The position numbers and the translations under genes were made by a program. From NCBI GenBank assembly GCA_020722815.1, contig DYKB01000064.1:1-40926 (forward strand): a stretch of 40,926 nucleotides of DNA, in the 5' to 3' direction. The notes below the pieces were generated by a model that worked only from the letters and a program-made list of their open reading frames with translations, searched no databases and was not told the DNA's origin. Each line of letters begins with the position of its first letter. Position 1 is the stretch's first letter. Origin of the DNA: Caldithrix sp. (GTDB lineage: Bacteria; Zhuqueibacterota; Zhuqueibacteria; Thermofontimicrobiales; Sulfurfontimicrobiaceae). Positions 18,681-27,689 of the stretch are shown here, piece by piece.

Positions 18681-18878
18681 TCATTTCATCAAAATCGCCT
18701 TTCCGGATTTACAAAACCGATCGGTCTGCAACCGATAGAAATAAATGCCACTGGCTAAGGGATTGGGATAATTGGGCATTAACTGGAAATCGGTTAAAGA
18801 TGATGGATTATTATTTTCTCCAACGCTACCTACAATTATTCCGGTTATCAACTCATTTATGTGCCCGCAAATATTCAA
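18681..18878 (-). pseudogene. Remnant of a type IX secretion C-terminal sorting domain
   Basis: The frame ends in a collapsed T9SS type A sorting domain. FQLMPNYPNP is the conserved beginning (usually NYPNPFNPST). It runs directly into LASGIYFYRLQTDRF and ends SGKAILMK, the usual terminus (SGVYFYRL ... KKMVLLK). The 40-50 residues that normally lie between, including the LGQEV strand, are missing without a frameshift. No passenger domain is present upstream; the overlapping pentapeptide-protein frame begins instead. It is therefore the tail of a lost secreted or surface protein, and evidence that the lineage uses T9SS. Confidence 0.7.
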
Positions 18879-18892
18879 TTCCGGACTGCATT

Positions 18893-19474
18893 TTATTTGC
18901 CATCATCAATCTCAATATCATATTTTGCCAACAGCCCGGCGATCCCAGGCAAAGAAAATTTAGCCTTTTTAATTCTGTTAATTTCAGGATCGATTGTATA
19001 ATTGAAAGAAGTTCGAAAATCGGCCTTTTCGATAATCGTGTTTTCAAATCGCGCCTGTGTCAGATCGCAATTATCAAAAACAGAGCCCGATAGATCACAT
19101 TCAATGAAATCCGTCTCATATAGTTGTGAATTTTTGAAAGACGTCTTTTTAATTTTGGTTTGAAAAAAGGTCGAATGATTCAGCGTACAATTCTCGAAAC
19201 TGAACGAAAGTCCAAATTCACTGCAGGTATCAAACCGCAATCCCAGCATTTTACAATCCTTGAATTGCACATCCCGAAATGAAGTTTTCGATAATTTGGC
19301 CAGACTCAGATTACACCCAACAAATTTACATTCGATGAATTTTATCTGGGAAAGATCACTTTCGGACAAGTCGCAGGTTTGAAAGCGGCAGTTTTCATAC
19401 TCTCCTTTTTTCAAAGTTTTTTTCTTAAAGTCGATGTGTTCGAATGTTTTGCTATCAATAAATAAGGATTCCAT
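18893..19474 (-). CDS. Qnr/McbG-like pentapeptide-repeat protein
   Basis: The 193-aa protein is made of A(D/N)LXX-type five-residue repeats from about residue 8 to 160, for example CDLSESDLSQIKF, CKMLGLRFDTC, CDLSGSVFDNCDL and KADFRTSFNY, predicted to form a right-handed quadrilateral beta-helix. The tail IDPEINRIKKAKFS..G..GLL is typical of Qnr-like and McbG-like members, which mimic DNA and bind gyrase, protecting it from quinolones or microcin. A central non-repeat GLSFSFENC step matches the kink in such proteins. Whether this one protects gyrase is not shown. It is divergent from the exporter gene at 19927, with which it could share a control region. The ribosome-binding site is weak. Confidence 0.9.
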   Translation of the reverse strand: MESLFIDSKTFEHIDFKKKTLKKGEYENCRFQTCDLSESDLSQIKFIECKFVGCNLSLAKLSKTSFRDVQFKDCKMLGLRFDTCSEFGLSFSFENCTLNHSTFFQTKIKKTSFKNSQLYETDFIECDLSGSVFDNCDLTQARFENTIIEKADFRTSFNYTIDPEINRIKKAKFSLPGIAGLLAKYDIEIDDGK

Positions 19475-19926
19475 ATCAGGTGGTCTCTAAAGTTTGTGAA
19501 GTTATTTTTAATTATTCCTTCTAATTCCCCGATCGTCTTCATGCTTTCCATGAATATAAAACTGACGATGCTTCAATTTTAATGTAAACGATTTGCTATA
19601 GAATGTCAAGCATTATTTAAAGATAAAAAAACTGTATCACATCAAAAAACAAGGGCAGGACATTCGTGGTTTTTCTCGCAAGATCCCTGATATTCAGTAT
19701 AATGACAGGAGTATAATAAAAGACCTCAAAAATCTGGATTTTATCACACATTATTGAAGGGTTCGGATTTATAAAGTAACACCATTAATCAGATTACCAA
19801 TTATGATTCCGATATTTTTTCGGTTAAATACTCTGTTCTAGCGATTATATTTTTTTGATGGATTTTAAAAAAATTATTCTCTATATTGAACAAGTATCTA
19901 AAATAGATTCGTGAGGAGGCACCTGA
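19475..19926. promoter_or_regulatory. Divergent intergenic region between pentapeptide gene and MFS gene
   Basis: 450 bp of AT-rich DNA must contain the outward promoters of both genes. On the plus strand a clear GAGGAGG (19911-19917 region) precedes the TTG start of the exporter. TATATT near 19881 is a possible -10, but the spacing to TTGATG is too long for a confident call. No operator palindrome stands out. Confidence 0.35.
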
Positions 19927-21390
19927 TTGAATTTACAGAAAACAGCACATATTGATTACAGTCGGAAATGGCTTGTTATGGCTGCAATTAGTATGGGAAT
20001 TTTTTTGGCAACAATCGATGGGAGTATCGTCAATGTCGCCCTGCCAACTTTGATGAAGCAATTTAATACCCGGTTTGAGGTGGTGCAATGGGTTGTTTTG
20101 GGCTATCTATTGACTTTGGCAACTTTGATGTTAAGTATTGGACGTCTTGCTGATATGATTGGAAAAAAGCCAATTTACCTGAGTGGGATGTTTATATTTA
20201 CGTTAGGCTCATTATTATGCGGATTTTCACAAACGGTTTACTGGCTCATTGGATTTCGGATATTTCAGGCAATTGGCGCCGCGATGATGATATCACTGGG
20301 AACCGGGATTGTGACGGAAGCCTTTCCTCCTGAGGAACGCGGTAAAGCGCTGGGATTTACCGGTGCGATTGTATCGATCGGCATTATTTTAGGCCCAACT
20401 TTGGGGGGAATTCTCATCGATTTGATTTCCTGGCACTGGATTTTCTTCGTGAATATACCAGTTGGTATTATTGGCAGTTTTATGGTCATGGAATTTCTGC
20501 CAAATATAAAAGCAATACAGGGGCAGCGTTTTGATTTTTTGGGGGCGGTTACACTGTTTATCAGTCTGTTGTCATTTTTATTGGCATTGACGGTTGGTCA
20601 AAAAATTGGATTTAAGCATCCTGTTATTTTAACACTTTTTATCGGATGCGGGATTTTTTTTATTTCATTTTTGATCGCCGAATTAACGGTAAAACAACCA
20701 ATGATTGAATTACGACTCTTTCTGAATCTGCTTTTTAGCCTGAACCTTTTCACTGGATTTATTACTTTCGTCTGTACGGGGGGAATTATTCTGTTGATGC
20801 CGTTTTATCTGGAAAATGTTCTGGGATATAATCCGCATCAGGTTGGTTTGATGTTGGCAATTGTTCCTGTTGCCGGAGGAATTATCAGTCCGCTTTCAGG
20901 AACACTTTCTGATCGTTTGGGTACCCGTCCAGTCTCAACGCTGGGATTGATTTTTATGCTGAATGGATTTATCAGTCTGCTCAGTTTGGGAACGAACACT
21001 ACGGCTACCGGCTATATTTTGCGATTCCTCCCCCTGGGCCTTGGGATTGGTTTTTTTCAATCACCAAATAATAGTGCGATTATGGGTACAGCTTCGCGAG
21101 ATCGATTGGGAATTGTTTCCAGTCTGCTGTCACTCACCCGTACCCTGGGGCAGACTTCGGGTATTGCTGCGATCGGCGCTTTTTGGGCAAGTCGCGTAGC
21201 AGCCCATGTTAATCACGATTTTAATTTTAATGCGGTGGAAACGAATCCAGCAGCGCAGGTGGCTGGATTGCATGATACTTTTTGGGTGATTATCAGTTTT
21301 ATCGGCATTGCCTTATTTTTAAGTGTCTGGAGTTGTATTAGCGAGCATGCGTGTTTCCCGAAAATGAACTCTCGCCTGAATAATTCATGA
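19927..21390 (+). CDS. MFS drug exporter, DHA2 family (EmrB/QacA type, 14 TMS)
   Basis: The 487-aa integral membrane protein has the DHA2 signatures: DGSIVNVALPTL in the first helix (31-42, motif D1), GRLADMIGKKPIYLSG (72-87, motif A) and GIILGPTLGG (152-161, motif C). Length and hydrophobicity fit 14 transmembrane helices. These proteins export drugs, dyes or fatty acids by proton antiport; the substrate is not readable. The start is TTG, supported by GAGGAGG at good spacing. It is transcribed towards the sensor kinase at 21464 (convergent, 73 bp between). No MFP or outer-membrane partner is encoded nearby, so it probably acts alone at the inner membrane. Confidence 0.94.
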   Translation: MNLQKTAHIDYSRKWLVMAAISMGIFLATIDGSIVNVALPTLMKQFNTRFEVVQWVVLGYLLTLATLMLSIGRLADMIGKKPIYLSGMFIFTLGSLLCGFSQTVYWLIGFRIFQAIGAAMMISLGTGIVTEAFPPEERGKALGFTGAIVSIGIILGPTLGGILIDLISWHWIFFVNIPVGIIGSFMVMEFLPNIKAIQGQRFDFLGAVTLFISLLSFLLALTVGQKIGFKHPVILTLFIGCGIFFISFLIAELTVKQPMIELRLFLNLLFSLNLFTGFITFVCTGGIILLMPFYLENVLGYNPHQVGLMLAIVPVAGGIISPLSGTLSDRLGTRPVSTLGLIFMLNGFISLLSLGTNTTATGYILRFLPLGLGIGFFQSPNNSAIMGTASRDRLGIVSSLLSLTRTLGQTSGIAAIGAFWASRVAAHVNHDFNFNAVETNPAAQVAGLHDTFWVIISFIGIALFLSVWSCISEHACFPKMNSRLNNS

Positions 21391-21463
21391 AGCCACCACC
21401 CTGCAACAGACAGCCACTCTGTAACAAACATAAAACGCGGATTTAACGGATCGAACGGATTTT

Positions 21464-22873
21464 CTATGATAAAAGCGGTAGTTTCACAATAAATGTACTT
21501 CCCTGGTTCTCGGTACTTTCAACTTCGATAGCGCCACCATGTAATTCTGTAATCAATTTACAAATTGCCAAACCCAAACCACTCCCGCCTGTTTTACGCG
21601 CCCGATCTTTTTGTACCCGATAAAATCGCTCAAAAATATGGGGTAAGTGTTCAGCAGAGATGCCAACGCCATTATCATTTACTTTAATAATTCCCCAGGG
21701 CGAATGAACCTGCAGCGAAATCGAAATCAAACTTTCATTCGGAGAATATTTAATTGCGTTGTCTATCAGATTAAAAAATAACTGATACAATCGTACCGCA
21801 TCACCTTTAACTGTCGCCTCGGCTAATTCCGTTGTCCGGATTTTTTGCAATTTCGACTCCGCCAATACGCTTGCATCGGTAACAACTTCATTCAAAATTT
21901 CATTGAGTTTAACCGGCACGCTCTCGAAATCGGATTCGAGCATTTCGCTTTTTGAAAGTAACAGCATATTATTAATCAAATGGTTGAGCCGGGTGATAGT
22001 TTCGATATCGTGAACAAATTTTTCTTTTAATGATAATGGCAATTCAGGATTATTTAACTCACTTTCCCAATGGGTGCGTAAAACCGCCAATGGGGTCTTC
22101 AATTCGTGAGCGGCATCGGAAAGGAACTGTTTTTGATTTTCAAAAGCGCTTTGGAGTCGTTCAAACAAACTGTTCAGCGTCCGTGAAAGCTGTCCCAATT
22201 CATCCTTCGGATTTTCGATCTGAATTCTCTCTTTTAGATTTGTATGACGAATCTGATTTGCCTTTTTGATGATTGATTCAACGGGATTTAAAGCTCTGGT
22301 TGTTAAAAAATACCCACCAATTCCAATAAAAATCATGCTGATAATTATTCCCAGAAAGAGCGCTTTTTCAAGGCTTACGATAGATTGTTCCATCCGTTCA
22401 ATTGGGAGTCCAATGATCACCCAACCGACCGGTGTGTTTTGGTATCTCAGTTTCTGCGAGATGGCCCGGAAAACCACTTCTCCCCGGTCGTTCTGCTTGA
22501 TAAACGGGATCTGCTCCTTGAAGCGTGTTTTTAAAGTATATGGATGTGAAAGGTTGTCCACTGGCAGCGGGATATTTAATAAAATGTGTTGTGCGATAAA
22601 GGAGTAATAAATTGGAAGGCCGGAAGCATCATAAATAACCAGATAAAATTCGGCAAAACGATCGATACTATCGGTTTGTAATTGAAGGATACCAAATTGA
22701 CCGAGAAAAGGATCAAAGCTGCGTTCGATGGTATTGGTCAGGATTGTCAAATCCCGGTCCAGGGCCTGATAAATTAAATGGCGCATGTAGCGGAATATCC
22801 CATAGCTAAAGATGGCTAAAATCAAAAATGTCACCACAAAATACCAGATTGTCAAGCGACTGCGAATTTTCAT
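21464..22873 (-). CDS. Sensor histidine kinase with HAMP domain
   Basis: 469 aa with a first membrane segment (about 10-28), a periplasmic sensor region (about 30-168), a second membrane segment (about 172-192), HAMP (about 192-244), HisKA with His256 in DAAHELKTPL, and an ATPase domain with N-box FNLIDNAIKYS, DNGVGIS (400-406) and GGSGLGLA (429-436). It has the layout of CusS/ArlS/BaeS-type kinases. Its ATG overlaps the stop of the upstream response-regulator gene (ATGA, 4 bp), so the two are translationally coupled. The signal is unknown. The flanking exporter and HtrA protease make envelope stress or a toxic compound plausible. Confidence 0.95.
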   Translation of the reverse strand: MKIRSRLTIWYFVVTFLILAIFSYGIFRYMRHLIYQALDRDLTILTNTIERSFDPFLGQFGILQLQTDSIDRFAEFYLVIYDASGLPIYYSFIAQHILLNIPLPVDNLSHPYTLKTRFKEQIPFIKQNDRGEVVFRAISQKLRYQNTPVGWVIIGLPIERMEQSIVSLEKALFLGIIISMIFIGIGGYFLTTRALNPVESIIKKANQIRHTNLKERIQIENPKDELGQLSRTLNSLFERLQSAFENQKQFLSDAAHELKTPLAVLRTHWESELNNPELPLSLKEKFVHDIETITRLNHLINNMLLLSKSEMLESDFESVPVKLNEILNEVVTDASVLAESKLQKIRTTELAEATVKGDAVRLYQLFFNLIDNAIKYSPNESLISISLQVHSPWGIIKVNDNGVGISAEHLPHIFERFYRVQKDRARKTGGSGLGLAICKLITELHGGAIEVESTENQGSTFIVKLPLLS

Positions 22874-23550
22874 TCCTGTTCCTTTATTAAATAGCCAACA
22901 CCGTGCAGGGTTTGAATTAACTTTCGCTCATCCTGGTCATCAATCTTCTTCCTGAGGTTTTTAATATGGACATCAACAAAATTTGTCATGGTATAAAGAT
23001 CGAAATTGTCCCCCCAGACATGTTCGGCAATGGATAATCGGGAGACCACGCGATTTTTATTATAGAGTAGAAATTCAAGAATAGCGTATTCTTTTGGTGT
23101 CAGATTGACCGGTACGCCTCTGCGCTTGACTTCATGAGTACTTGTATTAATTTCCAAATCAGCAATTGTCAGCACGGATGTCTTGGTTTCGCTGGTACGC
23201 CGTAACAGGGAACGTACTCTGGCCAGGAGCTCCGGAATGGCGAACGGTTTGGTCAAGTAGTCATCAGCGCCGGCATCCAATCCATGAACTTTGTCCTCAA
23301 TCAGGCTTTTCGCTGTCAATAAAAGAACGGGCAGCCTGATATGTTCTTTCCGTAAGGCTTTTAAAACACTAATCCCATCGAGTTTTGGTAATAAAATATC
23401 GAGAATGAGGAGATCATATTCCTCCGTTAATGCTTTCTCCACGCCATCATCGCCATCAAAGGCAACTTCGACATGATAATTTTCGCTTTCCAGAACACTT
23501 TTTATTCGCAGCGCCAGGGATTCTTCATCTTCTACAATGAGAATTCTCAT
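22870..23550 (-). CDS. OmpR/PhoB-family response regulator
   Basis: 226 aa. The receiver (about 1-116) has pocket EDEE (7-10), phosphorylated Asp51 in LILDILLP, Thr79 in LLTAK and Lys101 in TKPF. The winged-helix DNA-binding domain (about 127-222) has LTPKEYAILEFLLYNKNRVVSR, whose C-terminal part is typical of the family, and VDVHIKNLRKKID for the recognition helix. It is first gene of a two-gene operon with the kinase at 21464. Targets are not visible here, but the divergently placed exporter and the HtrA gene 423 bp upstream are natural candidates. Confidence 0.95.
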   Translation of the reverse strand: MRILIVEDEESLALRIKSVLESENYHVEVAFDGDDGVEKALTEEYDLLILDILLPKLDGISVLKALRKEHIRLPVLLLTAKSLIEDKVHGLDAGADDYLTKPFAIPELLARVRSLLRRTSETKTSVLTIADLEINTSTHEVKRRGVPVNLTPKEYAILEFLLYNKNRVVSRLSIAEHVWGDNFDLYTMTNFVDVHIKNLRKKIDDQDERKLIQTLHGVGYLIKEQE

Positions 23551-23973
23551 ATTTTATCTCGATTATCGATTAAAATAAATAAATATAAAGGTTTTTAGTA
23601 ACCGCTCAATATTTGAAGGTGAATCTGGTCCGGGACTGGTTTAAAACATCCGCCATCTTTTTAATTTCAGAACAAGTATTAACGATTTGTGATTTGAGAA
23701 ATTTTAAAGACTTTTCGCCTCGTAAATCAAATATCGTTAATCGGTATTTGTCAATCAGCTTTTAAATTTAAGAAATGTCTCCTTCTAACTTAATGCGCGG
23801 ATACGTTTTATCTCTCAGTACGGCCTTAATTATAATAACAGCTTTTAATTTCATTTGCAAGAGCTAAATGGAAATAGATGACACTATTCTGCATAAAAAC
23901 AGGAATGCGGTGCCATAAGACACCGCACGCCAGCTTCCCTATTTTGGAGGTTGAACACGCAGGACACGCTTAA
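23551..23973. other. Intergenic between htrA and the response-regulator operon
   Basis: The region holds the terminator of the upstream protease gene (see 23895-23927) and must hold the promoter of the two-component operon. Sequence 23551-23890 is AT-rich, and I see no direct-repeat operator typical of OmpR-family autoregulation. Confidence 0.35.
23895..23927 (-). terminator. Rho-independent terminator of the HtrA gene
   Basis: Read on the minus strand, TGCGGTG and CACCGCA form a 7-bp GC-rich stem with an 8-base loop. It is followed after a short gap by TTTTT. It lies about 45 bp past the stop codon of the protease gene, in the right orientation. Confidence 0.7.
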
Positions 23974-25482
23974 TTACTTTTCAGGCAGCGGAAAGGCGAT
24001 GAATAAGTTTCCATCATCCCGGTGAATATAAAACAGGATATTTTCACCCGGCCTGGTATGGGATAGCTGTTCTTCAAAATCGCCCACCGATTCCATTTTT
24101 TGTCGATTAACTTTTACGATAATATCGCCTTCCTGGATCCCAAATTGGGCAGCCACCCCATTTGGATCGACCGCAATCACGATTACACCCGTTTGTTTAT
24201 CAGGCAATTGGAATTCTCTGGCAAGTTCTGGCGTTATATCCGCTACTTGCATTCCAATATTCTCAAAGCGCGATTTATCTTCACCCTGTTTTTGAACCTG
24301 TGACGTTAATTCACCCAGTTTTACTGTCACGTTCATTGGCTTTCCATCTCGCAAAACTTTCAGGTCAATATTAGACTCAGGTGAACGACTGGCGACCCAG
24401 GTGCTTAACTCAACGCTGTTACTCAGGTCTTTGCCATTGAATTGCACGATAACGTCTTCCTCTTTCAAACCAGCTTTCTCAGCCGGGCTATCTTTCTGAA
24501 CCTTGCTGACAATAACACCTTTTGAAACATTTAAATCCATTGCCTTGGCCAATTCTGGCGTGACATTCTGGATGGACACGCCTAACCATCCCCGAACAAC
24601 TTTTCCGGTGGCGTTAATGTCATTCACGACTTTTTTAGCCAGATTTACAGGAATCGCAAAGCCAATTCCCATAAAACCGCCGTTCTGAGTCGCAATGGCT
24701 GAATTGATCCCAACCAGTTCGCCATCTAAATTGACCAAAGCACCCCCTGAATTACCAGGATTGATGGCCGCATCTGTCTGAATATAATCTTCATACTGGG
24801 TTAATCCAACGCCACTTCGACCTTTGGCACTCACAATACCGGCCGTTACGGTATGCTCCAATTGAGGATTAAGCGGTGAACCAATGGCCAGCACCCAATC
24901 ACCCACACGAATCCTGTCAGAATCACCTAATTTTAAAGGACTCAGATTTTTAGCGTCAATCGTAAGCACCGCCAGGTCTGTCCGGGCATCGCGGCCTTTG
25001 ACCTTTGCATCGAACTCACGACCATCCATCAGTCGCACTTTTATATGATCAGCATCATCGACCACATGGTTATTGGTTAAAACCATTCCATCAGCATCGA
25101 CGATGACGCCAGAACCCAAACCGTGCTGTTTATAATTTCGACCCGGGGCGGGTACTTCAAAAAAACGCTTAAAAAAATCATCGCCAAAAAATTGTCCGAA
25201 TGGCGATTGTTCAACCATCTGTCGGGATGCTTTGACATCCGTTTCCGTGAAGATAGTTACGACTGATGGATTTACTTGTTCCGAAACGCCGGCAAAAACA
25301 TTACTCAACTGCTTCGCCGCTGCAATATCAGGCGAATTGATATTACTTTTTAAATTCGCTACAGGCATCGCCTGTGTATGATGGGTTTGATCAAATCCAA
25401 ACGCTAAAACCAGACCAACAATAATACCTGTCAGGATTAACGAAAATCCACTGCTGCCCAAAAAACGTTTTGTGTTCATCAT
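23974..25482 (-). CDS. DegP/HtrA-type periplasmic serine protease (Do)
   Basis: The 502-aa envelope protease has an N-terminal signal anchor (about 12-30). The trypsin-like domain (about 60-290) has catalytic His139 (TNNHVV), Asp169 (ARTDLAVL) and Ser245 (NPGNSGGALV). Two PDZ domains follow: PDZ1 at about 297-388 (GWLGVSIQ ... KAGLKEEDVI) and PDZ2 at about 405-497 (IGMQVADITPEL ... GIQEGDIIV). It degrades or refolds misfolded periplasmic proteins. The Gln-rich LA loop of E. coli DegP is replaced by a short QSPFGQFFGDDFF segment common in FCB members. ATG pairs at 25482/25479 follow AAGGTAAGG. It lies upstream of the OmpR/kinase operon but ends at its own terminator. Confidence 0.96.
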   Translation of the reverse strand: MMNTKRFLGSSGFSLILTGIIVGLVLAFGFDQTHHTQAMPVANLKSNINSPDIAAAKQLSNVFAGVSEQVNPSVVTIFTETDVKASRQMVEQSPFGQFFGDDFFKRFFEVPAPGRNYKQHGLGSGVIVDADGMVLTNNHVVDDADHIKVRLMDGREFDAKVKGRDARTDLAVLTIDAKNLSPLKLGDSDRIRVGDWVLAIGSPLNPQLEHTVTAGIVSAKGRSGVGLTQYEDYIQTDAAINPGNSGGALVNLDGELVGINSAIATQNGGFMGIGFAIPVNLAKKVVNDINATGKVVRGWLGVSIQNVTPELAKAMDLNVSKGVIVSKVQKDSPAEKAGLKEEDVIVQFNGKDLSNSVELSTWVASRSPESNIDLKVLRDGKPMNVTVKLGELTSQVQKQGEDKSRFENIGMQVADITPELAREFQLPDKQTGVIVIAVDPNGVAAQFGIQEGDIIVKVNRQKMESVGDFEEQLSHTRPGENILFYIHRDDGNLFIAFPLPEK

Positions 25483-25939
25483 AAATTACCTTACCTTTCT
25501 TGAAAATGAGTATTATTTTGTTTTTTCATTCATTAAATGTATCGATTCAAATTTAACAATCATCCGTGCTTTTCTGATAATTGAAGCCCGGAAAAGTTAA
25601 TCACCATTTGCTGAAACAATACGCTTAACTACTTTCGCTTATAATATAATTTTTCCGGATGAAGAAATTATGAAGAAATCGGTTATCCGCCAAAATTTTT
25701 TGAAATTTTCTATAACTTTTTATGTAACCGTTCACAGGGTGGATCGACTCGGTCATTCCTGCATCTTCTTGGCCATACCGTTTCCGACAAATGGATGCCC
25801 GATAAAAGCATTCGGGCATGACAGAAGTGTTTTGTTTATCACGCCGGTGAACGGATACCTTTTTATGTTATTCAGGGATTAATTTTTTAGGCTGTTAGCG
25901 TATTCATCTCAAAAAACAAAGCAAAGGGACTTTCGACAT
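25483..25939. repeat. Intergenic with terminal-inverted-repeat element at 25724-25858
   Basis: No gene. Element ends GTAACCGTTCACAG (25724) and CGGTGAACGGATAC (to 25858) are inverted copies enclosing about 105 bp. The interior contains GTCATTCCTGCATC ... GCATTCGGGCATGACAG, itself a palindromic dispersed repeat of the GTCATTCCCG type, so one repeat seems nested in another. The outer word CCGTTCACAGG also appears at 32243 and near 4640-4780. Confidence 0.6.
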
Positions 25940-26112
25940 ACTCAGGCTTATTTAATTGGATAATTGAACATTGTTCAAAATATAAGAAACTGTAGCCATT
26001 TTTCCGACGGGTCCAAAGCAGTCCATTGGCATTAAAACTAACGCACGCCAATCTGCTGGATATTTTTTTAAAGTGGAATTTTCTGTGTAATGAATTAAGG
26101 TATCTGTAATTC
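25940..26112 (+). pseudogene. Decayed 3' end of a second copy of the 27237 partner gene
   Basis: Bases 25940-26112 align with 27520-27692 at a constant offset of 1580 and without indels. Translated in the same frame this reads FNWIIEHCSKYKKL, an in-frame TAG at 25993-25995, then PFFRRVQSSPLALKLTHAN and LLDIFLKWNFLCNELRYL before a matching stop. Differences from the intact copy are mostly third-position or conservative. That suggests a functional paralogue that lost its 5' part, not a fresh duplication. Confidence 0.8.
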
Positions 26113-26728
26113 TACTTTTCTTTCTATCCTTTTGACTTCATCACTGGATGATTCAGAATGAATCTTAAAATTTAAAGTCAAAATAATTAAACATCTCTTG
26201 AATCATCCTTTCCCCTGTTTTTAATAATTTTGCCGCTAATCATTTTGACTTTATAAAAGGATGATTCAATACAAAATTATGAAAGTCAAAATTATGAAAG
26301 TCAAAATTATTATAGTCAAAATAATTAAAACATAATGATTAAAAACAATAATTCAAAAATCGTCCTATCCCAAATTTTCATCCCCCTTTTCTGCGGCCTC
26401 TCTATTCTGAGGCCAATTGTTTTTAAATCATTATCAAATCCGTGAAAATCTGTCAAATCCGTGTCATCCGCGTTCTATAAAAATTTTCCTTGCAAATAGT
26501 GAAATTTCACGTTAAATTATAATGTATAGATTTTCATAGGTTGCAAAGCAATAAAGAATTATCATTTTGTGAAAACATTAGATCACATATCGGTTGATCC
26601 AATAATCTGTGTAGGTCAACCAATCATTCGTGGGTTGCGTATCACCGCAGCTTTCGTTTTGAAAATAATGGCCGCTGGGATGTCCCATGATTAAATTTGC
26701 CATATTTTAATGGAAAGAATTTTTAAAA
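26113..26728. repeat. Non-coding duplicated block (copy A) with GTCAAAAT repeats
   Basis: No gene. AATAATTTTGCCGCTAAT, GTCAAAATTATT/GTCAAAATAATT words and the stretch ending GTCATCCGCGTTCTATAAAAA (26225-26525) recur in the same order downstream of the intact partner gene at 27805-28195. Copy A lacks the roughly 115-bp insert present in copy B. Positions 26530-26728 are unassigned and should carry the promoter of the nucleotidyltransferase pair. Confidence 0.65.
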
Positions 26729-27252
26729 ATGGATAAGTATGATCTGGTTAAGATGTTGAAAGACCTGGATGATCGATTATCAAAATCATCAGATTTGGTG
26801 ATTATTGGTGGTGCAGCGATGATTTTGCATTATCAGGCGAATCGTGCTACCCGTGATACGATGCTTTAGTATTACGGGGTGATGTAAGCGAACTACGGGA
26901 AGCGATTAAATCGGTAGCTGAAGAAAATGACCTTCCTGAAGACTGGTTAAGTGATGCGGTTAAGGGTTTTACGGATATTTTGCCCCCTGATTTTTATCAC
27001 CGATTAGAACCATTGCATTATAATTTTAAACACCTCAGAATTTATGCGTTGGGACTGCCGGATCAAACCGCGATGAAGATCGTAGCATTACGGGAACAAG
27101 ATTTGGAAGATTTAGAGCTTTTGTTAACTCAGCTCACCGAAGCTGATAAAAAGATTTTAGTGCAAATAATGCATCATGTCAGTCGCTTTCGTCAGGATTG
27201 GGCACAGAAAATTCAATATTTCTTACAGGAGCAAGGATGGCCAATCGAATAG
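26729..27252 (+). pseudogene. Frameshifted nucleotidyltransferase-like gene (DUF6036/AbiEii-like)
   Basis: ATG at 26729 opens a frame with DLVIIGGAAMILHYQANRAT then RDT, the GG ... R.T.D pattern of minimal nucleotidyltransferases of the DUF6036/AbiEii type. It stops at TAG 26867-26869. Restoring one base just before ATGCTTTAG would give RDTDALVLRGDVSEL and continue without a stop through EENDLPEDWLSDAV and LGLPDQTAMKIVALREQDLED to 27252. So there is one 1-base deletion, by mutation or sequencing error. The DxD-like motif falls exactly at the break. Its stop overlaps the next gene by 16 bp. Family assignment is from motif memory and is moderate. A role as one half of a type IV-like toxin-antitoxin pair is inferred. 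Confidence 0.65.
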
Positions 27253-27689
27253 AATATCTCTTTCAGGAATGGCATCAACTGGGTGGGGCTGTACTTCTTA
27301 ATTCGCGGGATTCCAGCATTGTGGCACGGGATGCCGAAACCGTGATTGCTGAAAGTACGGCTTATTGCCGCGATTCTGGACGGCTTACCTGGGTCGTTTT
27401 GGATTGGTTAATCAGGCATATTAACAAAATTAATACTCAAAAATTATATCAGACCACAAAAGCGATTGGTGAATTATCGGTACTGGGTCTGTTGTCCGAT
27501 GCAGCGCGACTGAAGAATCAACATGCTAAATTTGAGTGGATAATAGACCATTGTGCGAAATATGAGAAGCTGGAACCGTTCTTCCGCCGGGTCCAACGCA
27601 GTCCTTTGGCATTGAAATTAACACAAGCCAATCCATTAGATATTTTTTTAAAATGGAATTTTCTTTGTAATGAATTAAGATATCTGTAA
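27237..27689 (+). CDS. Partner gene of the nucleotidyltransferase, unknown function
   Basis: 150 aa from ATG at 27237, preceded by CAGGAGCAAGG and overlapping the upstream gene by 16 bp, so translationally coupled. The open frame extends to 27198, but that would overlap further and lacks a ribosome-binding site. I do not recognise the family. It is mostly helical with no signal peptide or membrane segment, and has a conserved C-terminal FFRRVQRSPLALKLT and DIFLKWNFLCNELRYL region. The latter is retained in the decayed copy at 25940, which implies the sequence was under selection in both copies. Coupling to a nucleotidyltransferase suggests a toxin-antitoxin or defence partner (inference). Confidence 0.65.
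   Translation: MANRIEYLFQEWHQLGGAVLLNSRDSSIVARDAETVIAESTAYCRDSGRLTWVVLDWLIRHINKINTQKLYQTTKAIGELSVLGLLSDAARLKNQHAKFEWIIDHCAKYEKLEPFFRRVQRSPLALKLTQANPLDIFLKWNFLCNELRYL

Noticed and set aside
21391..21463. Bidirectional terminator between the MFS gene and the kinase
   Set aside because: The 73 bp between the convergent genes contain no hairpin followed by a T-run in either orientation.
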